A stretch of DNA of 64,000 nt from an uncultured Pseudomonadales bacterium (lineage in GTDB: Bacteria > Pseudomonadota > Gammaproteobacteria > Pseudomonadales > Azotimanducaceae), in the NCBI GenBank assembly GCA_958296405.1, contig OY282519.1, forward strand, positions 1,038,132 to 1,102,131, given 5' to 3'. The notes under the pieces are model-generated. The model ran no database searches. It was not told the DNA's origin and saw nothing but the letters and a program-made list of their open reading frames with translations. This document shows positions 55,601-63,902 of the stretch, piece after piece. Every line of letters begins with the position of its first letter. Within the stretch, counting starts at the first letter, position 1. A program made the position numbers and the translations under genes.

Positions 55601-56038
55601 CGAGCCGTCCGGCGCCCACGCCGGGGAGGCGAACTCCACTTGGCTGCCGGCGGTGGTGAGGTTCTTGGCGTCGCTGCCGTCGGCGTTCGCGAGCCACACG
55701 TCCTCGGCGCCGTCGCGGTCGCTCACGAACACGATGCGCTTGCCATCGGGCGAGTAACGCGGCTGCGAGTCGAACGCCATGCCGGCGGTGATGCGGGTCG
55801 CGGCGCCGCCGGTGACGGGCAGGGTGTAGAGGTCTCCGACGGCTTCGATGAGGAGCGTCGTCCCGTCCGGCGACACATCGAGGGAGAGCCAAGTGACGGC
55901 TTCTGTCTCGAACGCGATGGTGCGTTCGCCGGCGAGCGGCAACTCGTCGGCCGCGGCCGGCGCCGATGCCAGCGTCAAAGCGGCAACCGTCGCCGCGGCG
56001 CCGAGGCGCACTCCACGAAGGCGGCGCCGGCGGCTCAT
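52619..56038 (-). CDS. TolB-like beta-propeller amidohydrolase
   Basis: This 1139-residue exported protein has a signal peptide in the first 30 residues. Residues 40-640 form a long WD40/PD40 propeller with many S-P-D-G/A-P-D-G-[ST] repeats. Residues about 645-700 are an Asp/Glu/Ala/Pro low-complexity linker. Residues 715-1110 are an amidohydrolase with the metal motif D-T-H-A-H-F near 787, VGSHGQLQGLGYHWEL and VPGKLADLVILSADPL. It would cleave a C-N bond in a peptide- or amide-like substrate in the periplasm. Its ATG overlaps the ion-channel stop by four bases. Confidence 0.9.
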   Translation of the reverse strand: MSRRRRLRGVRLGAAATVAALTLASAPAAADELPLAGERTIAFETEAVTWLSLDVSPDGTTLLIEAVGDLYTLPVTGGAATRITAGMAFDSQPRYSPDGKRIVFVSDRDGAEDVWLANADGSDAKNLTTAGSQVEFASPAWAPDGSHIVVSRTHWGLGTFELWAYHVDGGAGVQITKAKRAPNAPVRDRANALGPVYSPDGRYLYYARKSGGFGYNLQLPLWQIARRDLIDGAEDILTQARGSAMRPLLSPDGSMLVYATRHEGESGLRRKDLTTGEERWLAWPAQRDEQESRFTRDLFPGYAFAPDGSAVFYTAAGGIRRVDMATGAVADVPFTLKVDQALGPSLYAPYRLGIGPVKARLARGLAPSPDGERMAFSALGTVYARDAASGEHRALTAPNVAAFQPAWSPDGRWLAYVTWSRQGGHIWRLRATGRGAPQRLTERAAFYRDPAWSPDGDRIVALRAAGSERRHREWDFGALVGLDVVWLPARGGAAQVVLPARGAGQPHFGPEADRIYLYQSGGLFARDGASALLSVRYDGTDRRVHFGLKGPGIYYAEDDVPAQDVALSPDGSHVLAIHANQLYVAKLVNRNLANVQTSVRAPSVPLARITDVGVDEAAWSADGAEIHWSVGNRFHARPLASIDFTAKDAPNGDDNGDDNEPGEAKGEAAPAEVEADAEASAAEAQTEPAADAEPAPLAEDHEAVTSFAVTVYRPRHEPEGVLALAGATVISMADEPDGEGIAPAIADAVVVIENDRIAAVGRRGEVAIPAAARVIDVSGHFIVPGYVDTHAHFRVMRDVLDHDNWAFLANLAYGVTTGLDVQPSTVDILAYQDLIDAGAVLGPRTLSTGPGIFNDNRFRSREHARAVLSRYKDHYRVRNLKAYIAGNRKQRQWLAQAAKALGLMPTTEGSLDMKLDITHIIDGMSGNEHNFPVLDLHPDIVQLTARSGIAYTPTLLVAYGGPAAETHFFVNESPRHDAKLNRFMPRHILDAKTLRGPWAHPDEHVFGRIAAQAAKILRAGGRVGVGSHGQLQGLGYHWELWALASGGLTPAEALLAATRHGAEIIGVAQDIGSIVPGKLADLVILSADPLADIKHSDDIAYVVKNGEMFVGDTLDQVWPDEAPLPTQWWWELGPPGDGP

Positions 56039-56835
56039 GGCCGCTCCGCCAGTTTGCGTTCCAAGCGTTCCAAGGCTGCTCGCGCCGCCTTCAATTCATC
56101 GACGAGATCGCGCCCGGAGCCGCCGTCGAGGGATTCGCGCAGCCGTTCCGTCTTCGCCTCGTCCAAGTTGTTCAACACCACGGCGATGAAGAGGTTGATG
56201 ACGACAAAGGTGCCCACCACCACGAAGCTCACGAAGTAGGCCCACGCCCACCAATAATGTTCCATCGCCGCGTACATCACATCCGTCCAATCCTCCAGCG
56301 TGACGATGCGGAACAGCGTGATGAGCGCGATGCCCAGCGTGCGCCAGTGGGTGGGGTCGATGTCGTGGAACAGGTGATAACCGGCCACCGCGTAGATGTA
56401 GAAGATGATGGACATCAGCCATATCACGTTGAACATGCTCGGAATCGAACGCGCCAGCGTGGTCACGATGAGGCGCAGTTCCGGGAGCGCGGAGATGAGG
56501 CGCAGTATGCGCAAGAGGCGCGCCAGCCGCGCCAACGTCGCCAGCTCGCCAGTGGCCGGCAGCAGGCTGACCACGATGATGGTGAAGTCGAACAGGTTCC
56601 AGCCATCCTTGAAGTAGCGCGACGGGTGCGGATGCACGGCGATGATCTTGATGGCCGCCTCCAGCACGAAAATGCCCAGGAAGAGCTGATTGGCCGCCTT
56701 GAATGTGCCGTGAAACCGCTCCGTCAGCGTCGCTGAAGTGTCGAGGCCGATCACCACGCCGTTGACGACGATCACCGCCACGACGCCCCACCCGAACCAC
56801 GGCGCCGCGGCAATCCGGCGGGCAAGCTCCACCAT
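56035..56835 (-). CDS. voltage-gated ion channel (BacNav-like)
   Basis: This 266-residue channel has six helices. The S4 sensor LARLARLLRILRLISAL (near 103-120) carries regularly spaced Arg. The pore has the selectivity stretch T-L-E-D-W-T-D near 178-184, one Glu per subunit as in bacterial sodium channels, followed by S6 FVVVGTFVVINLFIAVVLNNL and a C-terminal coiled coil (LVDELKAARAALERLERKLAE). It would form a tetramer that passes Na+ or Ca2+. The ATG at 56835 overlaps the trpE stop, and its own stop overlaps the amidohydrolase start, both as ATGA. Confidence 0.88.
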   Translation of the reverse strand: MVELARRIAAAPWFGWGVVAVIVVNGVVIGLDTSATLTERFHGTFKAANQLFLGIFVLEAAIKIIAVHPHPSRYFKDGWNLFDFTIIVVSLLPATGELATLARLARLLRILRLISALPELRLIVTTLARSIPSMFNVIWLMSIIFYIYAVAGYHLFHDIDPTHWRTLGIALITLFRIVTLEDWTDVMYAAMEHYWWAWAYFVSFVVVGTFVVINLFIAVVLNNLDEAKTERLRESLDGGSGRDLVDELKAARAALERLERKLAERP

Positions 56836-58352
56836 CAAGCATCGCCCGGCGTGGCGGCGGTGCCCGGGCCGAACCCGGCAGTCGCCAGTTGCGCGGCGCG
56901 AAAGATGGCGCGGCCTTTGTTCATGCTCTCCTTCCACTCCAAGCGCGGAACGGAATCGGCGACGATGCCGCCGCCGGCCTGAATGTAGAGCGTCTCGTCC
57001 TTGACGATCGCGGTGCGGATGGCGATGGCCGTGTCCATGTTGCCGTTCCAAGAGAGATACCCCACGGCGCCGCCATAGACGCCGCGCTTCACTGGCTCCA
57101 ACTCGTCGATGATCTCCATCGCGCGGATCTTCGGCGCGCCGGACAGGGTGCCCACCGGCAACGTGGCGCGCAGCGCATCCATGGCCGTCTTGCCAGGCGC
57201 CAACGTGCCCTCGATGTTGGAGGAGATGTGCATGACGTGGGAGTAGCGTTCGATGGCGAATCGCTCTGTCACTTGCACAGAGCCGGTGACGGCGACGCGC
57301 CCAACGTCGTTGCGCCCCAAGTCGATGAGCATGAGGTGTTCGGCGATCTCCTTGGGGTCGCTCAACAGCTCCTGTTCCAGCGCCAAGTCTTCCTCCTCGG
57401 TGTGGCCGCGGCGGCGCGTGCCGGCCAGCGGCCGGTTGACGATGCGCCCGTCTTCCACCCGGGCGAGAATTTCCGGGGACGAGCCCACCACATGAAAGCC
57501 ATCCAAGTTCATGAAGTAGAGGTAGGGCGACGGGTTCAGGCTGCGCAGCGCTCGATAGAGGTTGATGGGCGCGGCGCTGAACGGCGCGGACATGCGTTGC
57601 GAGAGCACCACCTGCATGGCATCCCCGGCGCGCGTGTAGTCGCGAATGCGCTCCACCGCCGCCATGAAGCCTTCGCGTCCGAAGGAGGAGGCGAAGTCCT
57701 GTTCTTCCGGCGCCGCTGCCGCGGTGCTTGCCGGCACTGGCGGCACTGGGCCCGCGAGCCGCGCGGCCGTGGCCTGAAGACGCGCCAGCGCTGTTTGATA
57801 CGCATCGGGGCGCTGCGGATCCACCAGGCTGATGAACTGCATGCGTTGGCGCACGTTGTCGAACACCACGAAGTCGTTGGACGCCATGAGCAGGATGTCC
57901 GGCGTGCCCAGCGCATCCGGCGGGGCGGTGTTGGCAAGCCGCTTCTCGATGCAGCGCACGGTGTCGTAGCCGAAGTAGCCCACCAAGCCGCCGCCGAAGC
58001 GGGGCAACGCCTCCCCCGTGGCATCTGGGTCTGGCGCCTTGACCGCGTTCAAGTGCCGCTCAATGAAGGCGAGCGGATCGTCCGTGCGCTGCGACTCGAC
58101 GATGGCGCCGTGCGATTCCAGCGTCGTCGTGCCGTTCTGGACGCGGAGCACGGTGGGGCTGGGCAGCCCGATGATGGAGTAGCGCCCCCATTTCTCGCCG
58201 CCCTCGGCGGATTCCAACAGGTAGGTGTATGGCGCGTCGGCGAGCTTCAGGTAGGCCGACAGGGGCGTGTCCAAGTCGGCCAGCACTTCGTACACGACGG
58301 GTATGCGGTTGTAGCCCTGCTCCGCGAGGGCGGTGAATTGGTCTTGGTTCAT
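56835..58352 (-). CDS. trpE: anthranilate synthase component I
   Basis: This 505-residue enzyme converts chorismate to anthranilate with a glutamine amidotransferase subunit (TrpG). The feedback-binding L-L-E-S motif is present near residue 46. The chorismate-binding domain has [78 protein letters not shown] and [11 protein letters not shown]. Normally trpG, trpD and trpC would follow; here an ion channel overlaps its stop. No Trp-rich leader peptide is visible in the 166-base gap upstream. Confidence 0.96.
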   Translation of the reverse strand: MNQDQFTALAEQGYNRIPVVYEVLADLDTPLSAYLKLADAPYTYLLESAEGGEKWGRYSIIGLPSPTVLRVQNGTTTLESHGAIVESQRTDDPLAFIERHLNAVKAPDPDATGEALPRFGGGLVGYFGYDTVRCIEKRLANTAPPDALGTPDILLMASNDFVVFDNVRQRMQFISLVDPQRPDAYQTALARLQATAARLAGPVPPVPASTAAAAPEEQDFASSFGREGFMAAVERIRDYTRAGDAMQVVLSQRMSAPFSAAPINLYRALRSLNPSPYLYFMNLDGFHVVGSSPEILARVEDGRIVNRPLAGTRRRGHTEEEDLALEQELLSDPKEIAEHLMLIDLGRNDVGRVAVTGSVQVTERFAIERYSHVMHISSNIEGTLAPGKTAMDALRATLPVGTLSGAPKIRAMEIIDELEPVKRGVYGGAVGYLSWNGNMDTAIAIRTAIVKDETLYIQAGGGIVADSVPRLEWKESMNKGRAIFRAAQLATAGFGPGTAATPGDA

Positions 58353-58518
58353 GGCGGCGTCCGCGTTGATGGAAGCGTGCGATGCGGCCGTGCTGGGTGG
58401 TGTCCCCAGCTTCGCCGCGGCGATGACTGGCTCAATTGCCTAAGTGTCTATCGCCAGCGGTGATGTGCCTGTGTGCTCGCCATGTCTGCATGCGGCCTGT
58501 TGGAAACGCAGGGGCAGG

Positions 58519-59175
58519 CTATATCAGCGCGGTGAGCGAATCAATGACGCGGTCCGCGCCGAGGTCTTCCGGCGCCACGCCGTGGCTGTAGCCGCCGCGC
58601 ACGCAGTACACCGGGCAGCCGGCGGCGCGGGCGCACTCCACGTCCGTGGTGGAGTCGCCAACAAAGAGCGCTCGTCCTGGTGCCACGCCGAGGACGGCGC
58701 AGGCGTGCAGCGCCGGGTCTGGCGCTGGCTTCGGCGTTGCCAAGGTGTCGCCGGACACCACCACGCCGAAGTGCTGCGCCAGCCCCAGCGCATCGAGCAA
58801 CGGCGTGGTCAGGAACTCCGGCTTGTTGGTGACCACGCCGAGCTTGGCGCGGCCCTGCAGCTGGCGCAGCGCCTCGCGGGCGCCGGGATAGGGGCCGCCG
58901 AGGTCCGCGATGTGGCTGCGATAGCGTTCGCGGAAGCGCCGCAACATGGATTCGTAGCGCGCCGGCGCCGGCTGCGGCTCGCCGTGCCAAGCGAGCGCCT
59001 GCTCGATGAGCCGGGCGATGCCATGCCCCACCCAATGCCGCGTCAACGCTTCATCCACCGCCGGGTAGCCGTGTTCGACCAAGGCCACGTTGAGGCCCGC
59101 CATGATGTCTGGGGCGGTGTCGACCAAGGTGCCGTCAAGGTCGAAGAGGTAGGCGTCGAAGGCGGGCACGGCCAT
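58519..59175 (-). CDS. gph: phosphoglycolate phosphatase
   Basis: This 218-residue HAD-superfamily phosphatase removes 2-phosphoglycolate formed by DNA repair or oxygenase reactions. The motif F-D-L-D-G-T-L-V-D-T is present near the N-terminus, with VVTNKPEF, the Lys region DTLATPKPAPDPALHA and VGDSTTDVECARAAG. The start is the ATG at 59175; a TTG at 59184 overlapping the rpe stop is possible. It follows rpe on the same strand and precedes trpE, the order seen in many gammaproteobacteria. Confidence 0.93.
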   Translation of the reverse strand: MAVPAFDAYLFDLDGTLVDTAPDIMAGLNVALVEHGYPAVDEALTRHWVGHGIARLIEQALAWHGEPQPAPARYESMLRRFRERYRSHIADLGGPYPGAREALRQLQGRAKLGVVTNKPEFLTTPLLDALGLAQHFGVVVSGDTLATPKPAPDPALHACAVLGVAPGRALFVGDSTTDVECARAAGCPVYCVRGGYSHGVAPEDLGADRVIDSLTALI

Positions 59176-59180
59176 CGCCT

Positions 59181-59852
59181 TCAACCGAGCGCGGCGCGCA
59201 GCTTGGCGATGGCGTCCGCATAGTCCGGCGCGCCGAAGATGGCCGTGCCGGCGACGAACATGTCCGCCCCCGCGGCGCGCGCGGCGCCGATGTTGCCGGC
59301 GTGAATGCCGCCATCCACCTCAAGCCGGGCCGCGGCGCCATCCGGGCTGGCGTCGAGCCGGGCGCGCGCGGCGCGCACGGCGTCCAAGGTCTCTGGAATG
59401 AAGGCTTGGCCGCCGAAGCCCGGGTTCACGGACATGACGAGCACCACGTCCACCAAGTGCAGCACCCGCTCCACCGCGGCGATCGGCGTGCCGGGGTTCA
59501 GCGCCACGCCGGCTTGGACGCCGCGCTCGCGGATCAGGCAGAGCGAGCGATGCAAGTGTTCGGTGGCTTCCGGGTGGATGGTGACGCAGGTGGCGCCGGC
59601 GTCGATGAAGTCCTCCAGAAGGCGGTCCACGGGTTTCGCCATCAGATGCGCCTCGATGGGCGCCGTCACGCCGTGCGCGCGCAGCGCCCGCAGCACCGGC
59701 GGCCCGACGCTGAGGTTTGGCACATAGTGGTTGTCCATCACGTCAAAGTGGATGGCATCTGCGCCGGCAGCCAGCACGGCATCCACCTCGGTGCCGAGGC
59801 ACGCGAAGTCTGCCGCCAACACGGAGGGCGCGATCAGGGGGGGGCGAGGCAT
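59181..59852 (-). CDS. rpe: ribulose-phosphate 3-epimerase
   Basis: This 223-residue TIM-barrel enzyme of the pentose phosphate pathway interconverts ribulose-5-phosphate and xylulose-5-phosphate. Motifs: LIAPSVLAADFACLG, IHFDVMDNHYVPNLSVGP with metal-binding His and Asp, IEAHLMAKPVD, VLVMSVNPGFGGQAFIPET and LEVDGGIHAGNI. It lies 16 bases after murU, and its 3' end overlaps the possible TTG start of gph. Confidence 0.97.
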   Translation of the reverse strand: MPRPPLIAPSVLAADFACLGTEVDAVLAAGADAIHFDVMDNHYVPNLSVGPPVLRALRAHGVTAPIEAHLMAKPVDRLLEDFIDAGATCVTIHPEATEHLHRSLCLIRERGVQAGVALNPGTPIAAVERVLHLVDVVLVMSVNPGFGGQAFIPETLDAVRAARARLDASPDGAAARLEVDGGIHAGNIGAARAAGADMFVAGTAIFGAPDYADAIAKLRAALG

Positions 59853-59868
59853 CGGCGGATTTTACCGC

Positions 59869-60534
59869 CTACTCCGCGAAGCGACGGGCGGCCTTCAGTT
59901 GATCGTGGCTGCCGATGTCGAACCAGGCGCCGGCGAAGCGCTCGGCGGTGAGGCGCCCAGCGCGGGCGGTGGTGAAGTAGAGTTCGTGCGCGATGTTGAA
60001 GGGGCCGTCCGGCGCGGCGGCGAAGAGCTGCGGGTGGACCACGGCGATGCCGCAGAACACATGATCGTCGCGCGCGTCCCCGTGGCGTTGGGCGCGTTCG
60101 CCCTGCAGGGCGAAATCTCCGGTGGGGCGGTGCTCGGGGCGCGGCGTCAACACGAGGTGCGCCGCCTCTGGGTGCCGGCCCGCCAAGCCGGCGAAGGGGT
60201 AGTTCGTCCAAATGTCTCCGTTCAAGAGCACAAAGGGCGCCGCGCCCAACAGGGGCAGCGCGGCCTTCACGCCGCCGCCGGTGTCCAGCAGGGTCTCTTC
60301 CCGGCTGTAGGCGATGCGCACGCCGATGTCGCTGCCGTCGCCGAGTTGCGCGGCGATGCGTTCGCCCAAGTGGTGCAGATTGATGACCACCTCGGCAATG
60401 CCGCCGCGCTTCAGCCAACGCAGCTGATGCTCGATGAGCGCCGCCCCGCCAATGGGGATCAACGGCTTCGGAATGCGCTCCGTCAGCGGGCGCAGGCGCT
60501 CGCCGCGCCCGGCGGCGAGAATCATCGCCTTCAT
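59869..60534 (-). CDS. murU: N-acetylmuramate-1-phosphate uridylyltransferase
   Basis: This 221-residue nucleotidyltransferase has A-A-G-R-G-E-R-L-R-P-L-T, PKPLIPIGGAALIEHQL, INLHHLGERI, LLDTGGGVKAALPLLG and FVLLNGDIWTN. MurU makes UDP-MurNAc directly from MurNAc-1-phosphate, a peptidoglycan recycling bypass that confers intrinsic fosfomycin tolerance. The assignment is supported by the four-base overlap with amgK upstream and the lptD context, the same arrangement as in Pseudomonas. Confidence 0.9.
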   Translation of the reverse strand: MKAMILAAGRGERLRPLTERIPKPLIPIGGAALIEHQLRWLKRGGIAEVVINLHHLGERIAAQLGDGSDIGVRIAYSREETLLDTGGGVKAALPLLGAAPFVLLNGDIWTNYPFAGLAGRHPEAAHLVLTPRPEHRPTGDFALQGERAQRHGDARDDHVFCGIAVVHPQLFAAAPDGPFNIAHELYFTTARAGRLTAERFAGAWFDIGSHDQLKAARRFAE

Positions 60535-61505
60535 GGCCGCGGCGCCGCGGCGAGACGCCGCGCCAAGGCCGGCAACACCTCGGCGTCCAGCCATGCAGCG
60601 AGGGCCTTGAGCTCCGGGCGGCTACGGCCCAGGGCAACCACCCGGCGCAGCGTTGGCGCGATGGCGGCCAGATGGGTGCCCCGCCCGTCGCGCAACTGCA
60701 GGCGGGCGAAGATGCCGGCGGCCTTCAGGTGGCGTTGCGCGCCGGTGAGGTCGAAGGCGCGATGGAAATCCGCCTCGGCCATGCCGCAGTCGGCTTCCGC
60801 CAAGTACCGCAATCGCCAACTCGCCACCAGCGGCTCTGGGAAGATGTGGTAGCAATCCCGCAGCAGGGACGCCAAGTCATAGGCGACGGGGCCCACCAGC
60901 GCATCTTGGAAGTCCACCACGCCCAAGCTGCCGTCGTCGCGCAACAGCAGGTTGCGGCAGTGGTAATCCCGATGCAGCGTCGCTTGGGGCTGCGCCTGCG
61001 TGGCCGCTGCCAAGGCATCCACCGCGGCGGCGGCGAACGCTGGCGCCGGCAGGCCGAGGAAGCGCCGGATCAGCCACTCGAAGAAAATGTCCAACTCATC
61101 TCGAAAACGCTCCACGCTGTAAGGCGGGATGGCGCCGGAACGAATGGCTTGCAGCCGCAGCAGGGCATCGAGCGCAAGGCGCAGCGCCTCCTCCGTTCTG
61201 CCAGCGGCGTAGGCGCGCTCCAACAACGTCTCGCCGAAGTCCGTCACCAACATGAAACCGCGCGGGTCGAACGCGAGCACCTCCGGCACCGGCACGCCGC
61301 CGCCGCGAAACACTCGCGACAGCGTTTGGAACTGCGCGTTGTCTTCCGTCGCCGGCGGCGCATCCATGGCGATGACGCTGCCAGACGGCCCATGCGCCCG
61401 GTAGAAGCGCCGCGTGCTCGCCTCCACCGGCAATGGGTCGAAGGCGGCAAGGGGGCCGAGCTCGGCCGCGCACCAAGACTCAAGCTGACGGCGACGGTGT
61501 TCCAC
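60531..61505 (-). CDS. amgK: N-acetylmuramate/N-acetylglucosamine kinase
   Basis: This 324-residue aminoglycoside-phosphotransferase-fold sugar kinase has the catalytic loop H-R-D-Y-H-C-R-N-L-L and the metal motif V-V-D-F-Q-D-A, with the N-terminal EASTRRFYR typical of AmgK. It phosphorylates MurNAc and GlcNAc at C1 for MurU. The start is a GTG at 61505. A TACAAT box six bases before it implies a leaderless transcript. It is divergent from lptD. Confidence 0.9.
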   Translation of the reverse strand: MEHRRRQLESWCAAELGPLAAFDPLPVEASTRRFYRAHGPSGSVIAMDAPPATEDNAQFQTLSRVFRGGGVPVPEVLAFDPRGFMLVTDFGETLLERAYAAGRTEEALRLALDALLRLQAIRSGAIPPYSVERFRDELDIFFEWLIRRFLGLPAPAFAAAAVDALAAATQAQPQATLHRDYHCRNLLLRDDGSLGVVDFQDALVGPVAYDLASLLRDCYHIFPEPLVASWRLRYLAEADCGMAEADFHRAFDLTGAQRHLKAAGIFARLQLRDGRGTHLAAIAPTLRRVVALGRSRPELKALAAWLDAEVLPALARRLAAAPRP

Positions 61506-61511
61506 GGCTGA

Positions 61512-61517
61512 ATTGTA
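61512..61517 (-). promoter_or_regulatory. -10 box of the amgK-murU-rpe operon
   Basis: TACAAT on the minus strand lies six bases before the GTG start of amgK. No Shine-Dalgarno sequence and no clear -35 are seen, so transcription would begin at or near the start codon. Confidence 0.45.
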
Positions 61518-61563
61518 AGGGCCGAGCCGCAGCCCCTTGGGCGTGCCGCGCCCGTGCGTGGCA

Positions 61564-61569
61564 TATCAT
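61564..61569 (+). promoter_or_regulatory. possible -10 box of lptD
   Basis: TATCAT lies eight bases before the GTG at 61578, giving a nearly leaderless transcript. The -35 region is weak. Confidence 0.35.
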
Positions 61570-61577
61570 TGCCGCGT

Positions 61578-63902
61578 GTGAACCCCGTCCGCGCTGTCGT
61601 CTTGGTCGTCATCGGTGCCGCGTCTTTGGGCGCCGCGGCCGCAGACGATTCCTCCGGCGCGGCCGTCGCCGCCGCGCATTGGCTGCCCCGCGCCGAGCTC
61701 GCTCCCCAGCGCCGAGCGCGTCTGCCGGCTTGGTGCGACGGCGCCTACGTTGAACGCAGCCATCCCCACGCCTTGGGCGCCGACCTGTCCGCGTTGCCCC
61801 TCTATGGGCAGGCGCGGCGGGTGCGCCACAGCCTCGGCGAGCGGCTGCTGCTGGAGGGCGGCGTGGTGTTGGAGCAAGGCAATCGCCGCCTCGCCGGCGA
61901 ACGCGCCACGTTGGCCGAACTGGCGGATGGGACGCGCCAGGTGGGCCTCACGGGTGGCTTCGCGTTCTCTGAGCCGGGCATGGCGGTGACCGGCGCCACC
62001 GCACAGTTGACGCCGGGCGACGGGCGCTTTGAAGACATGGAGTTCTTGCTGTTCGGCCCGGGGTTCCGCGGCGCTGCACAGGCGATGGAACGCAGCGGCG
62101 ACCTCACGCGGCTCACCGCGCCGCGCTTCACCCGCTGCGAACCCGACGCCTCGACTTGGCAGGTCGAGGCAGCGGAACTGACGTTGCGGGAAGGGGCGGA
62201 CAGTGCCCAAGTGCGGGGCGCCACCCTCCGATTCAAGGGCGTGCCGGTTCTGTATGCCCCGCGCTTGCGCCTGCCGCTTTCGGAGGCGCGGCAATCTGGC
62301 TTTCTGTTCCCGCCGGTCGCCTGGTCTCGCGACGATGGCCTCGACGTGGCCGTTCCCTACTACTTCAACCTGCATCCTCAGTACGATGCCACCGTTGTGC
62401 CCCGTTACATCGCCAATCGCGGCTCTGGGCTAGAGGTGGAGGCGCGGGGCCTGACGCGCTCAGCCATCGCCACCGTTGGCGTCGCCATGCTGATGGATGA
62501 CGACCTGTATCGGGAGGATACTGGCGAGGCCGACAGCGACCGTTGGCTTGCCACCATCGAGCACCGCGGCCGTTTTGGGGCGCTCAGCACCGACATCGAC
62601 TACGCGGCAGCGAGCGACGTGGACTACCTGCGGGACCTCGGCACAGACCTCGCGGTGGCACGGCGCCCGTTCCTGACGCGGTTCGCCCAAGCCCGTTACG
62701 CCCGCGGCGGTTGGTCCGCCGGCGTCAGCGGCTTGGGCTTCCAGTGGTTGGCGCCGCGCGTCACCCCCTATCGGCGCCTGCCCGAAGTGGACGTGTCGTA
62801 TGTGAGTGGCGCCGCCGGGGCGTTGAACTGGTCTCTTGCCGCGGTGTGGACGGCGTTCGACGCGCCGCAAGACCGCGCGCGGGCCGGCCTCCCGGATGGC
62901 CGCCGCCTGCATCTCGAACCCGCCGTCTCGCTGCCGTTCAACCGCAGCTGGGGCTTTCTGAAGCTGGGCGCCGGCTATCGGTACACCGCCTACGACATCG
63001 ATGGCGCATTGGGGCGGCGGGGCACGAGCCCGGATCGGCGCATTGCGTTTGGCGACATCGATGCGGGGCTGTTCTTCGAGCGGGGCGCTACGTTTGGCGG
63101 CGCGGACTTCGTGCAAACCCTGGAGCCGCGCGTCTATTACTTGCGCCAGCAGTTCGCCGAGCAAGATCACCTGCCGCGCTTCGACCCGAGTGTGACGGCG
63201 TTCTCTTTCCAGCAGTTGTTCCGCCGCAACCGCTTCGCCGGGCTAGACCGCATCAGCGACGCCGATCAATTGACGGTGGCGCTGGTGAGCCGGATGTTGG
63301 GCGCTGCCAGCGGCCAGGAGCGGCTGCGGGCGAGCTTGGGCACCATCGTCCATTTCCAAGATCGGCGGGTGGTCTTGGGCGCTGCGGATCCCGACCCGGC
63401 CCATTCCACCTCGCCAGTGGTGGCGGAGCTTGAAGGGCGCGCCGGCCGCTTTCGGGCGAGCGCTGTCCTCACTTGGGACGCCGCGGCGGCGGAAGAGCAG
63501 GAGATCGGCGTCGCCCTGCAGTACCGGCGCGACAATCGGCGCATCGTGAACATCGGCCACCGCAAGCGCCGCGCCCAGCGCATCGATCAGAGCGATGTGT
63601 CGTTCATCTGGCCGCTCAGCCGCAGGTGGAGCGCCATCGCCCGGTTCGGCTACGATTTTGAGATCGGCCGCGCCAACGAGGTGTTCGCCGGCTTTGAATA
63701 CGCCACCTGCTGCTGGCAGGCGCGCGTCATCTATCGCCGCTATGTGGAATCGCGCACGGGCCGCGTGTTGGACGACGCGGACGAGGCGCGGGGCATCCTG
63801 TTACAGTTCGTGCTTCGCGGCGTTGCAGGGTTTGGCAGCGTGGAATCCAACCTTGCGCGAGGCATCAAAGGCTATCGGGAGGAATCGTATGCCGATCGTT
63901 AG
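61578..63902 (+). CDS. lptD: LPS-assembly outer membrane protein LptD
   Basis: This 774-residue outer-membrane LPS translocon protein has a signal peptide in the first 22 residues. The OstA-like jellyroll follows (VLEQGNRRLAGERATLAELADGTRQVGLTGGFAFSEPGM), then the 26-strand barrel with FKGVPVLYAPRLRLPLSEARQSGFLFP. The four Cys of the E. coli protein have counterparts here: C53, C187 and the C711-C712 pair in YATCCWQARV, predicting the two inter-domain disulfides. The GTG at 61578 gives the shortest signal peptide; an in-frame GTG at 61554 is possible. It is followed by an overlapping surA-like start. Confidence 0.95.
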   Translation: MNPVRAVVLVVIGAASLGAAAADDSSGAAVAAAHWLPRAELAPQRRARLPAWCDGAYVERSHPHALGADLSALPLYGQARRVRHSLGERLLLEGGVVLEQGNRRLAGERATLAELADGTRQVGLTGGFAFSEPGMAVTGATAQLTPGDGRFEDMEFLLFGPGFRGAAQAMERSGDLTRLTAPRFTRCEPDASTWQVEAAELTLREGADSAQVRGATLRFKGVPVLYAPRLRLPLSEARQSGFLFPPVAWSRDDGLDVAVPYYFNLHPQYDATVVPRYIANRGSGLEVEARGLTRSAIATVGVAMLMDDDLYREDTGEADSDRWLATIEHRGRFGALSTDIDYAAASDVDYLRDLGTDLAVARRPFLTRFAQARYARGGWSAGVSGLGFQWLAPRVTPYRRLPEVDVSYVSGAAGALNWSLAAVWTAFDAPQDRARAGLPDGRRLHLEPAVSLPFNRSWGFLKLGAGYRYTAYDIDGALGRRGTSPDRRIAFGDIDAGLFFERGATFGGADFVQTLEPRVYYLRQQFAEQDHLPRFDPSVTAFSFQQLFRRNRFAGLDRISDADQLTVALVSRMLGAASGQERLRASLGTIVHFQDRRVVLGAADPDPAHSTSPVVAELEGRAGRFRASAVLTWDAAAAEEQEIGVALQYRRDNRRIVNIGHRKRRAQRIDQSDVSFIWPLSRRWSAIARFGYDFEIGRANEVFAGFEYATCCWQARVIYRRYVESRTGRVLDDADEARGILLQFVLRGVAGFGSVESNLARGIKGYREESYADR

